Assembly (NCBI GenBank): GCA_900230115.1
Contig: LT907983.1
Coordinates: 5,192,774-5,256,773 of the forward strand
DNA length: 64,000 nt
Direction: 5' to 3'
Source: Spirosomataceae bacterium TFI 002
GTDB lineage: Bacteria; Bacteroidota; Bacteroidia; Cytophagales; Spirosomataceae
Part shown: piece by piece, positions 9,058 to 16,070 of the stretch
Layout: each line of letters opens with the position of its first letter
Position numbering within the stretch: position 1 is the first letter of the stretch
Notes under the pieces: model-generated
The model's input: the letters and a program-made list of their open reading frames with translations, nothing else
Database searches by the model: none
What the model was told of the DNA's origin: nothing
Made by a program: the position numbers and the translations under genes

Positions 9058-9306
9058 ATGACTAAAAATGATTTCGTAATATACCTCAATGAAGAAGATG
9101 CCAAAGTTTATATAAAGGTACCTTCAGGAATTGAGACACATTTTCAACTTCAAGATTTACCTGGAAAAGTCCTTCAAGAAGCAGTTCATGACAAAGGAAT
9201 TCATGATTTTGACTTGGATGGCCTAGTGGATGGCAACTATTTTGTGATCGTAAATCAAGATGAATACATTCGTTCCAAAAAGATAATTTTGGGATATCAT
9301 CCATAA
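9058..9306 (+). CDS. small protein resembling a type IX secretion C-terminal sorting domain, without signal peptide
   Basis: 82 residues from the ATG at 9058; an upstream in-frame TTG at 9016 would add 14 residues but is less credible. The ending FQLQDLPGKVLQEAVHD, then DLDGLVDGNYFVIV, then SKKIIL follows the beta-strand order of type IX secretion C-terminal sorting domains (typically 'dl.G.v', 'l.gl..G.Y.v.v', 'kkiil'). Normally such a domain sits behind a signal peptide and cargo. Here there is neither, so the protein is expected to remain in the cytoplasm. It is 9 bp from the downstream nucleotidase gene and probably co-transcribed. The similarity is by eye and could be structural convergence. 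Confidence 0.5.
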   Translation: MTKNDFVIYLNEEDAKVYIKVPSGIETHFQLQDLPGKVLQEAVHDKGIHDFDLDGLVDGNYFVIVNQDEYIRSKKIILGYHP

Positions 9307-9315
9307 AAAGATAAA

Positions 9316-9843
9316 ATGCAAAAAAGACTTATAGTAGATATGGACGATGTAATGGCCGATGCAAGTGGGTCAATTATAAGGGTTTATAACGAAGAATTTA
9401 ATACAGATTACAACCATTCGCACTTTTATGGCACTGACTTATGGGAAAAGGATGTTAAGCAGAGTTACTTAGAAGTACGTCATCGATTACATGAACCAGG
9501 TTTTTTTAGAACTATGACTGTGAAAGATGATGCCGTGGAAGTAATGAAAGCACTTTATGATAAATATGAAGTCTTTATTGTTTCTGCTGCAACAGAATTC
9601 CCCAATTCCTTAAAAGAAAAGGTAGAATGGCTCGAGGAGCATTTTTCCTTCATTCCTTGGCAAAGAACGGTTTTTTGTGGTAATAAGCAGATTGTAACTG
9701 GAGATATCATGATTGATGATCACGATAAGAACTTGAAACATTTCGACGGGCAAGCCATCTTATTTGATGCTATTCATAACCAAAACTATGTTGGATACGA
9801 AAGGGTGAAAAACTGGAAGGATGTTGCTGAAATTTTGCTTTAA
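9316..9843 (+). CDS. 5'(3')-deoxyribonucleotidase, NT5C type (HAD superfamily)
   Basis: 175 residues. HAD motif I is LIVDMDDVMAD, with the nucleophile Asp8 and acid/base Asp10. Motif II is VSAATEFPNS near residue 95, and the metal-binding motif IV is MIDDHDKNLKHF near 135. Segments DLWEKD and FFRTM are typical of the bacterial NT5C-like group, which dephosphorylates deoxyribonucleoside monophosphates, often pyrimidine ones. It is cytosolic. Grouping with maf in one rightward run gives a consistent nucleotide-sanitation theme. It converges with rlmF with 6 bp between the stops. Confidence 0.82.
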   Translation: MQKRLIVDMDDVMADASGSIIRVYNEEFNTDYNHSHFYGTDLWEKDVKQSYLEVRHRLHEPGFFRTMTVKDDAVEVMKALYDKYEVFIVSAATEFPNSLKEKVEWLEEHFSFIPWQRTVFCGNKQIVTGDIMIDDHDKNLKHFDGQAILFDAIHNQNYVGYERVKNWKDVAEILL

Positions 9844-9849
9844 GTAGTT

Positions 9850-10707
9850 TTAAAACCTCCAAGCTACAAAACGGCTTTTCTTGTTACCCTGTTCCATTTC
9901 AATTGTTTGAACTTCGATGGCATTTACCTTATCAAGTGCCTTGTAGATGGCTCGCAAATGTCCTTTCTTGGACACAAGGGTAGTAAACCATCCAAATGAT
10001 TCTGCAAAGTGTTTGCTTTCGTATATCATGTTGCGAATAAACCTTTCCTCTCCACCTTTACACCATAATTCATTGGATTGGCCTTGAAAATTGGGATTAA
10101 CATTCTTATCCTTAGTCATGTTTAGATTATTGAATTTACGAACAGCAATAGCGTTCGCTTCTTCAGCTGATGAATGGAAGGGAGGGTTGCAAAGGCATGC
10201 ATCAAAGTACTCTTTGGGTTTTACAATGCCTTCAAAGAAATTATCGGGATTAGTTTGGTGTCTAATTTCAATTTTGTTTTTTACTGTTAGATTATTCGCA
10301 ATGATAGCTTTCGCAACTTTAATTGCTTGCGAATCAATTTCAGCTCCTACCATTTCCCATCCATATTCATTCACTGCGATGAGTGGGTAAATGCAATTTG
10401 CACCAGTACCTATATCTAGACATTTAGCTTTTGCAGGCAATCCGAGCAAATCAGCCAAATGGTGAATATAATCAGCTCTTCCTGGAATGGGAGGTATAAG
10501 ATAACCGGCTGGTATATCCCAGTTGTATATTTCGTAATACTGTTTAAGTAATGCTTGATTTAATGCCTTGATGGCTTGATGATTAGCAAAATCTATAGAA
10601 GTTGTTCCATATTTATTGGGCTTAACAAATTTCAGTAATGCAGGGTTTATAGCCTTGAGAGCATCAAAATCGTAGCCTTCTTTGTGTTTATTTCTTGGAT
10701 GTGGCAT
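9850..10707 (-). CDS. rlmF: 23S rRNA (adenine1618-N6)-methyltransferase
   Basis: A SAM-dependent methyltransferase that modifies A1618 of 23S rRNA. The start was placed at 10707 because the family begins with a basic HPRNKHKEGYDF-type segment; an ATG at 10740 lies inside the upstream gene. The protein is then 285 residues. SAM motif I is CLDIGTGANCIYPLIA near residue 105, and the catalytic N6-adenine block is CNPPFHSS near 175. ELWCKGGEERFI and the C-terminal KSRFVAWRF also match the family. The ATG is 1 bp from the stop of the GyrI-like gene, so the two are coupled. Confidence 0.9.
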   Translation of the reverse strand: MPHPRNKHKEGYDFDALKAINPALLKFVKPNKYGTTSIDFANHQAIKALNQALLKQYYEIYNWDIPAGYLIPPIPGRADYIHHLADLLGLPAKAKCLDIGTGANCIYPLIAVNEYGWEMVGAEIDSQAIKVAKAIIANNLTVKNKIEIRHQTNPDNFFEGIVKPKEYFDACLCNPPFHSSAEEANAIAVRKFNNLNMTKDKNVNPNFQGQSNELWCKGGEERFIRNMIYESKHFAESFGWFTTLVSKKGHLRAIYKALDKVNAIEVQTIEMEQGNKKSRFVAWRF

Positions 10708-10708
10708 A

Positions 10709-11188
10709 TTAATCAATAGGAACCCATACTTCTTCCTCACTCGCTGGATTGTCGCCGAGGTACTTTTCTCCCATAACTTGAAAATGTGGTCGATCAGCCA
10801 GAGAATAGCCTGATTTTGGAAGCCATTGACCGTAAATAAATGGATTTGTCTTTTGGAAAAAGTCGGCTATTGTCCCTTTATGTATAAACACCGCATATGT
10901 GCCTGAAGGAATACTAAATTCTTCCATTGCCTTAGGAAGTTGTACTTCGGCATTAACTTCTACTGCTGCCCATTTTGTATAAATAGTCTTTGGTCCAAAA
11001 TCTTCGAATGTAGATTCTTTATCGTAAACCTGAATCGCATAAACGTCATTAGTCATGCTTTTGATTTCCTTTTTACGTGGCATAAAAGTACTAAAGAGCT
11101 TGTAAGTCTGATCTTCCGACATGCTCATTTTCAGCTGCATACCTATCATTCTCCTTTCGGTTGATTCTACTATTTTGGGTTCTTTCAA
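10709..11188 (-). CDS. GyrI-like / AraC effector-binding domain protein
   Basis: 159 residues consisting of a single SOUL/GyrI-like small-molecule-binding domain with no DNA-binding part. Characteristic segments are an N-terminal strand with RRMIGMQLKMS, the central VYDKESTFEDFGP and WAAVEVN, SGTYAVFIHKG near residue 100, and YGQWLPKSGYSLADRPHFQVM near the end. Stand-alone proteins of this kind bind or hydrolyse hydrophobic or toxic compounds, or bind gyrase (GyrI/SbmC). Which applies here is not known. It is co-transcribed with rlmF. The next 361 bp upstream contain no gene. Confidence 0.75.
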   Translation of the reverse strand: MKEPKIVESTERRMIGMQLKMSMSEDQTYKLFSTFMPRKKEIKSMTNDVYAIQVYDKESTFEDFGPKTIYTKWAAVEVNAEVQLPKAMEEFSIPSGTYAVFIHKGTIADFFQKTNPFIYGQWLPKSGYSLADRPHFQVMGEKYLGDNPASEEEVWVPID

Positions 11189-11549
11189 ATCTTTTTTTGT
11201 AATTTATTAAAGCTAAGTAATCTACTTCTATGAATGAGGTTCATTACTTTTCTTAATTTGACAAATATTTTTTCTACTCTTCTATTTTAAGCTAAAGCTA
11301 GCAAACCCTATAATATCAGTTGTTGTTTATTTATCAATTTGACAAGCTTATTAAGCTTTATATCAAAAATCGATATCACATCAGTTCGGTGATAAAAATA
11401 GGCTGGTATCTACTTTTGACATCATAACTTTCCAAATTAATCGCCCTTGTAAGCCGTTCCTCAGAAAGTTTTATAGCATTGGATGCTGTTACTCTTTTCA
11501 AATACCCTGTCACATTTTACTTGCAACAGGGTATTTTTATTTAAAAACC
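11189..11549. other. 361-bp intergenic region with two hairpins
   Basis: No gene is visible on either strand. It contains a hairpin TATCAC...GTGATA at 11374-11394 and the stronger terminator-like hairpin at 11500-11536. The promoter of the GyrI-like gene should lie at its left end, but no full TAnnTTTG element was found there. Confidence 0.5.
11500..11536. terminator. terminator-like hairpin behind the Gfo/Idh operon
   Basis: An 11-bp perfect stem AAATACCCTGT / ACAGGGTATTT with a 15-nt loop lies just past the stop of the leftward oxidoreductase gene at 11550. The T-rich tail is better on the plus strand, so it may act in both directions. Confidence 0.55.
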
Positions 11550-12839
11550 TTAAAATTCGCGATATGGAACATCTAGTAATGCATTCGCTTCAGGTTCTTT
11601 AAACCTTTGTGTTTCGTTGTTCCAATGGAGTGTCTTATTAGGGAAACGATTTGCAATAACTCCAAGAAGTATTGCTTCAGTTAGCCTAGATGCATATGAA
11701 AAAGGAGCACTTGTTTCTGCTTTTCCTAAACAAGCATCCACAAATTGATGGTAATGATTGGCTTTTTCAAGTTCAGGGAAGTCAATATCAACATAAGCTC
11801 CATCAACAATGTGTTTTGGCGTATTGATATGAGGTAATAAGATTCTTCCTTTTTCGCCTATAAACATGGCTCCTTGATCTGGTAACTTGTCACCATTAGG
11901 CATTTCCAATTCTTTATGTAATTCCGGTGCTCCAGGACCATCATACCATATCCATTTGAATTTCTTTGTAGTATATTCTGTAGCTGGAAATTGATATGTT
12001 ACAATGTTATGCTCTGGATGTGAAAAGCCATTGGTCTCACGACATGATGTTTTAATGGTTTTGGGTACGTCCAAATTGAGAGCAGTGTATGGTGTGTCAA
12101 AAATATGTACTCCCATATCTCCAAGAGTTCCGCATCCATAGTCTAAAAGCTTTCTCCAGTTTCCTGGATGATACACCTTTTCTTTATATTCACGCTCTGG
12201 CGAAGTTCCCAGCCAAAGATTCCAATCTAGGTTTGCTGGAACTGGATCGCTTCCTGTTGGTATTTCGCCATCGTATCCCCAATTTTTGTTTGACCAAGCT
12301 CGTACACACTTAACTTTACCAATTATTCCGGATTGAATAAGTTGAGCGGTACCTCTGTATTCATTCCAAGAATGAATTTGAATCCCCATTTGAGTCACAA
12401 GCTTTTTTTCTTCTGCGAGCTTTCTCATTGCCCTAGCTTCAGTAACATGGTGTGTCAATGGTTTTTGGCAATAAACAGGCTTATCTAGTTTCATCGCCAT
12501 CATTGACGCTGGAGCATGAGTATGGTCAGGAGTTGAAACTATAACTGCATCGATTTCGTCGGCAACTTCAGCGAGCATTTTACGGTAGTCCTTGTAAATT
12601 TTAGCTTTTGGGAACATTTCCTGAGCAGCTGCAAGGTTTGAGCTATCTACATCACATAAAAATGCCACATCTACGTCTGCATGAGAGCTGATTGATTTTA
12701 AATCCGCCATTCCCATTCCACCTACACCAATGTGAGCAGTTCTTACTTTTCCTGCAAGCTTGGCAGCTCTTAAACCTTTGGGTAGTAGTGCCAAAGCAGA
12801 AACTGCAGCCGTTGCTTTTATAAATTGTCTTCTTTTCAT
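11550..12839 (-). CDS. Tat-exported Gfo/Idh/MocA-family oxidoreductase
   Basis: 429 residues. The N terminus KRRQFIKATAAVSALALLP is a twin-arginine signal, so the folded protein with cofactor is exported. The Rossmann NAD(P) site is HIGVGGMGMADL near residue 36. The family lysine motif appears as YCQKPLTHHV near residue 123, a QKP version of the usual EKP. The C-terminal half is the beta-sheet substrate domain. Such enzymes oxidise or epimerise sugars and sugar derivatives. The gene starts 1 bp after the stop of the GH109-like gene upstream, and the two form an operon. The substrate is unknown. Confidence 0.85.
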   Translation of the reverse strand: MKRRQFIKATAAVSALALLPKGLRAAKLAGKVRTAHIGVGGMGMADLKSISSHADVDVAFLCDVDSSNLAAAQEMFPKAKIYKDYRKMLAEVADEIDAVIVSTPDHTHAPASMMAMKLDKPVYCQKPLTHHVTEARAMRKLAEEKKLVTQMGIQIHSWNEYRGTAQLIQSGIIGKVKCVRAWSNKNWGYDGEIPTGSDPVPANLDWNLWLGTSPEREYKEKVYHPGNWRKLLDYGCGTLGDMGVHIFDTPYTALNLDVPKTIKTSCRETNGFSHPEHNIVTYQFPATEYTTKKFKWIWYDGPGAPELHKELEMPNGDKLPDQGAMFIGEKGRILLPHINTPKHIVDGAYVDIDFPELEKANHYHQFVDACLGKAETSAPFSYASRLTEAILLGVIANRFPNKTLHWNNETQRFKEPEANALLDVPYREF

Positions 12840-12840
12840 C

Positions 12841-14244
12841 TTATGAAATTATAGCTAATGGTTTTGTTGATTTCCAGTTACCTCTTGTAAAGTCGGGGAA
12901 TTTTTGTGGTGCTCCGTCTTCTTTTACCGATTTTTCGCTAAGTGGGCCTACCGCACTCCAAAAACAACCTTCATATAAGTTTTGGTCCAAAGCCCAACCA
13001 TTTTGGAGACATTCGACAATACGATACATCATCATTCCGTCCATACCTCCATGTCCACTTTCTTTGGTACTTTCGGTGAGTCTTTTGTACATAGGGTGAT
13101 CATACATCTCATACATTTTCTCTAAGTCCTCTTTGCCTTGAGCCCATTCATGATGACTCTTAGTAACACCGGGCACACCACCTTCTAGAGCTACTCGAGT
13201 AGGGAAACCAGCCAAAGTTCCAGTGGTACCTTGTATTAGGTTCAACCTACTATATGGCCTTGGACTTGTTTCGTCCCACTGAACCATTACTGTACGACCA
13301 TATGTCGTTTTTATAATCGATGTATTGAGATCTCCTCCTTTGAAGTCCAATTGATTCCATTTATGATCAGCTGGATATGTTTTCTCAGCATAGAGCTTTC
13401 TTCCTCTTGCTGGAGTAGAATAGGATACTATACTTTTAAAATTATCGTCGGTTCTAGCCAAGTTCATATATTGTGCAACCGGCCCTAGACCATGAGTAGG
13501 GTAGAGGTTTCCATTTCTATTTGCATAGTGATAGGTTCTCCATGAACCTGTACCTCTTTCTTGATCTTCCATTTGGGAACGCAGCTCATGTATATACGAT
13601 GCCTCGCCGTGTAAAATTTCGCCTATCAGTCCTTTTCTACACATATTGAGAAACATTAGCTCGTCGCGACTGTAGTTTACATTTTCCATCATCATACAGT
13701 GTTTACCTGTTTTTTCGGAAGTGTCCACCATATCCCACATCTCTTTTATAGTAGTTGCGATAGGTACTTCTACGAAAGCATGAGCACCTTTGTTCATTGC
13801 TTCAATGGCCATGGGAGCATGGTTTACCCAATTTGTTGCAATGAAAACTACATCAGGTTTTACCTCTTGGATCATTACTTTCCAGCGGTTCTCATCACCG
13901 TGATACAGCTTGATATTCTCATGTCTTTCTTTTTTTCCTACGGTTTCATAGGCCACTTTTTGCCATTTCTCAACATTGTCTTGGTACAAATCACTTATTG
14001 CAACGACTTCAGTGCCTTCTAAACCTGCAAAGAACTTCAAGTGCCCACCACCTCTATTTCCCACACCAATGAAAGCCGCACGGATATTTTTAATCTTAGG
14101 AGCGGCAAAATCTCCCATATATTGGGCTTTTGCAGGTCTTTCTGGTTCTTGATTTGCATAGGCTGCAGATAGACCTGCTGCTGTTAATCCTGCTGCTGTG
14201 AGAGAGGATTTCTTGAGGAAATTTCTTCTATCTATATTTTTCAT
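12841..14244 (-). CDS. Tat-exported Gfo/Idh/MocA oxidoreductase, GH109-like
   Basis: 467 residues from the ATG at 14244; an upstream ATG at 14271 adds nine residues ahead of the signal and is less likely. The twin-arginine signal is DRRNFLKKSSLTAAGL. The nucleotide site is FIGVGNRGGGHL near residue 54, followed by EVPIATT in place of EKP and then ENVNYSRDEL, HELRSQM and HGLGPVAQYMN. These blocks resemble glycoside hydrolase family 109, alpha-N-acetylgalactosaminidases that use NAD in a redox-assisted hydrolysis. Many relatives have not been tested, so only the family is claimed. The 19-bp palindrome just upstream could control this gene and its partner. Confidence 0.8.
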   Translation of the reverse strand: MKNIDRRNFLKKSSLTAAGLTAAGLSAAYANQEPERPAKAQYMGDFAAPKIKNIRAAFIGVGNRGGGHLKFFAGLEGTEVVAISDLYQDNVEKWQKVAYETVGKKERHENIKLYHGDENRWKVMIQEVKPDVVFIATNWVNHAPMAIEAMNKGAHAFVEVPIATTIKEMWDMVDTSEKTGKHCMMMENVNYSRDELMFLNMCRKGLIGEILHGEASYIHELRSQMEDQERGTGSWRTYHYANRNGNLYPTHGLGPVAQYMNLARTDDNFKSIVSYSTPARGRKLYAEKTYPADHKWNQLDFKGGDLNTSIIKTTYGRTVMVQWDETSPRPYSRLNLIQGTTGTLAGFPTRVALEGGVPGVTKSHHEWAQGKEDLEKMYEMYDHPMYKRLTESTKESGHGGMDGMMMYRIVECLQNGWALDQNLYEGCFWSAVGPLSEKSVKEDGAPQKFPDFTRGNWKSTKPLAIIS

Positions 14245-14268
14245 TTTGGAATGGTTGAATTGGTAATA

Positions 14269-14287
14269 CAATCAAAATTTTTGATTG
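14269..14287. promoter_or_regulatory. perfect 19-bp palindrome upstream of the Gfo/Idh operon
   Basis: CAATCAAAATTTTTGATTG is a perfect inverted repeat of 9-bp arms around one base, centred 34 bp upstream of the chosen start. The size and position fit an operator for a dimeric repressor. It is too AT-rich and too poorly tailed to be a terminator. Confidence 0.45.
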
Positions 14288-14331
14288 GTCTGTTCAAACT
14301 GTAATTTATAATATTTTTTAATAAAACGGAA

Positions 14332-15132
14332 TTAGTTTAGCACAAAGCCATTTTCTGAAAGGATTCTATAAACTCCATTTTTTATTTTGTACGCTGTGTC
14401 AAAATCTAGTAAATAGTTAAAAGGAATGCCTCTCGGGTCTCTTTGGTATACAACTGCATAAAATGTACAAGCTGCCGCATAGGAACCAGCTTCCGAAGGA
14501 TGACTTTCATCGATATTATAAAGTTCAATATCGGGGTTATGGTCACGTAGATAGTGCCATACAGATCCTACAGGCGAAACTATTCCATTGAATTCAGCAG
14601 CTAAGCGGTCATACGTTATTGCAGTCAAGTTATCCATTCCAGCGTAGGTACATACCTCCGGGATTTCTTCACAGCGAGATTTATCTCCATTTTTTCTTCC
14701 CCAAGTTTGATAAAAAAGCAACTTACTATTTGGGTTACTGATACGGTTTAAACTATCGAGCGACTTTACTGCTGCAATTGTATGCTTTTGGATATGCTCC
14801 TCCGAGGCTGAAGGAAACTGACTATAATCTTGCAACACAACATAATCCCAAGCCCTTCTGGTTTTTGATTTGTTATAATCAGGCATTCCGCCTTTTAACT
14901 TTGAAATGGTTTCATTTCTCAATACATGTTGCTCTAGTTTGTAGCCACCATAGGTACTTTGCTCCATAACGAGTACATCTCCCATACTAGCGGCAATGGA
15001 AGTGCATATTTGAGGCATTTCATTAAAATATGTATAACTATTTCCAATAAAAAGTATTGACTTTTTGGTTTGCTGCGTCCAAGCTGGCGAGAAGGAAGTG
15101 AAGAATAATAATCCTAAAAAGAGTTTTTTCAT
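14332..15132 (-). CDS. secreted SGNH/GDSL-like hydrolase (DUF4886-like)
   Basis: 266 residues with a signal peptide (LFLGLLFFTSFSPAWTQQ). The nucleophile block is ILFIGNSYTYFNEMP, with Ser in GNSYT. The Gly/Asn oxyanion region is in YVVLQDYSQFPS near residue 100, and the catalytic Asp-His pair is in DESHPSEAGSYAAA near residue 220. This organisation fits the DUF4886 branch of SGNH hydrolases, often esterases acting on polysaccharide substituents, although the substrate here is unknown. It sits between the SDR gene and the Tat-exported oxidoreductases, which suggests a role in the same extracellular sugar pathway (inference). Its start abuts the stop of the SDR gene. Confidence 0.72.
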   Translation of the reverse strand: MKKLFLGLLFFTSFSPAWTQQTKKSILFIGNSYTYFNEMPQICTSIAASMGDVLVMEQSTYGGYKLEQHVLRNETISKLKGGMPDYNKSKTRRAWDYVVLQDYSQFPSASEEHIQKHTIAAVKSLDSLNRISNPNSKLLFYQTWGRKNGDKSRCEEIPEVCTYAGMDNLTAITYDRLAAEFNGIVSPVGSVWHYLRDHNPDIELYNIDESHPSEAGSYAAACTFYAVVYQRDPRGIPFNYLLDFDTAYKIKNGVYRILSENGFVLN

Positions 15133-15873
15133 TTATTTCAAAAGTCTGCCACCATCAACAGTAATGATATTTCCTGTAGAAAAAGTGAGGTGTTCTGCTG
15201 CTGAAAGTACAGCATTCGCAACGTCTTTTCCTAGAGCAAAACGTTCTAATGGCGTTTTTTCTAACTGATCTTTTAAAAATGATGGGTCAAAAGTTTTTGC
15301 ATATTCACCATCAACAAAACCGGGTGCAACAGAAATTACACGAATTTTAGGAGCAAGTGCTCGAGCAAGTGACCGTGTCATGCTGTCCATTGCAGCTTTT
15401 GAAGCACAATAAGCTACATTAGAACCTATGCCATAGATTCCAGCTATAGAAGATATATTTACAATTAAGGCACTGTCTTTTTTAGATTTTTTAAGCATTG
15501 ACTCAAAAGTTCTAATCATAGCAAAAGCACCCCTAAAGTTGGTTTGCATGATTTTATCAATCCATTCGTCTGTGAGAGCCTCAAGATCCTCATGTTTTAT
15601 TGGAATGGTTATGCCTGCATTATTAACAAGCAAATCTAGACTATTGTAATTTTTACTGACAAATTCGTAAAGCTCCTGAACCTTGTTAGCATCGGTATTG
15701 GGAGCATGAAATATTGCATGTTTACCTTCATCGAGAAGCTTTAAGGTTTTCTCGGCTTTTTGTTGGTTCGAATTGTACGTAATTATGACATCGTATCCAT
15801 TCTGTGATAAAACCTTAGCTGTTGCCGATCCTATTTCACCGCCACCGCCTGTGACAATTGCTGTTTTTTGCAT
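15133..15873 (-). CDS. SDR-family oxidoreductase (FabG-like)
   Basis: 246 residues with the classical short-chain dehydrogenase pattern: TGGGGEIGSATAKVL (nucleotide loop, near residue 8), LVNNAGI near 85, catalytic Ser in NISSIAG near 140, the YCASK catalytic Tyr/Lys near 153, and a C-terminal VDGGRLLK. The family reduces or oxidises keto groups with NAD(P)H. FabG, sugar dehydrogenases and others look alike, so the substrate is not claimed. The stop is directly next to the start of the SGNH-like gene. It probably leads the leftward run 15873-14332. Confidence 0.82.
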   Translation of the reverse strand: MQKTAIVTGGGGEIGSATAKVLSQNGYDVIITYNSNQQKAEKTLKLLDEGKHAIFHAPNTDANKVQELYEFVSKNYNSLDLLVNNAGITIPIKHEDLEALTDEWIDKIMQTNFRGAFAMIRTFESMLKKSKKDSALIVNISSIAGIYGIGSNVAYCASKAAMDSMTRSLARALAPKIRVISVAPGFVDGEYAKTFDPSFLKDQLEKTPLERFALGKDVANAVLSAAEHLTFSTGNIITVDGGRLLK

Positions 15874-16014
15874 ATTGTTTATTAGATTTTGGCCACTTTA
15901 AATGAAAGCTTAGATTGAGTATAGTCGCCAGTACTCAAAGTTATTGATCTAAAATCAACAGACAAACTACTAATAAATATTTCCTTTCATTATTAATTTG
16001 TTCGAGCAAAACTC

Positions 16015-16051
16015 AATAAAAAAGCACCTTAACAGGAAATGTCAAGGTGCT
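16015..16051 (-). terminator. intrinsic terminator of metH
   Basis: On the minus strand, a 12-bp stem (AGCACCTTGACA with TGTTAAGGTGCT, one G:U pair) closes a 5-nt loop and is followed by six T. It begins about 20 bp after the metH stop, a textbook Rho-independent terminator. Confidence 0.85.
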
Positions 16052-16070
16052 CAGTACATGATTTTAATGA

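Noticed and set aside
16023-16051. Attenuator or small RNA downstream of metH
   Set aside because: The hairpin with its T-run on the minus strand fully explains the sequence as the metH terminator.
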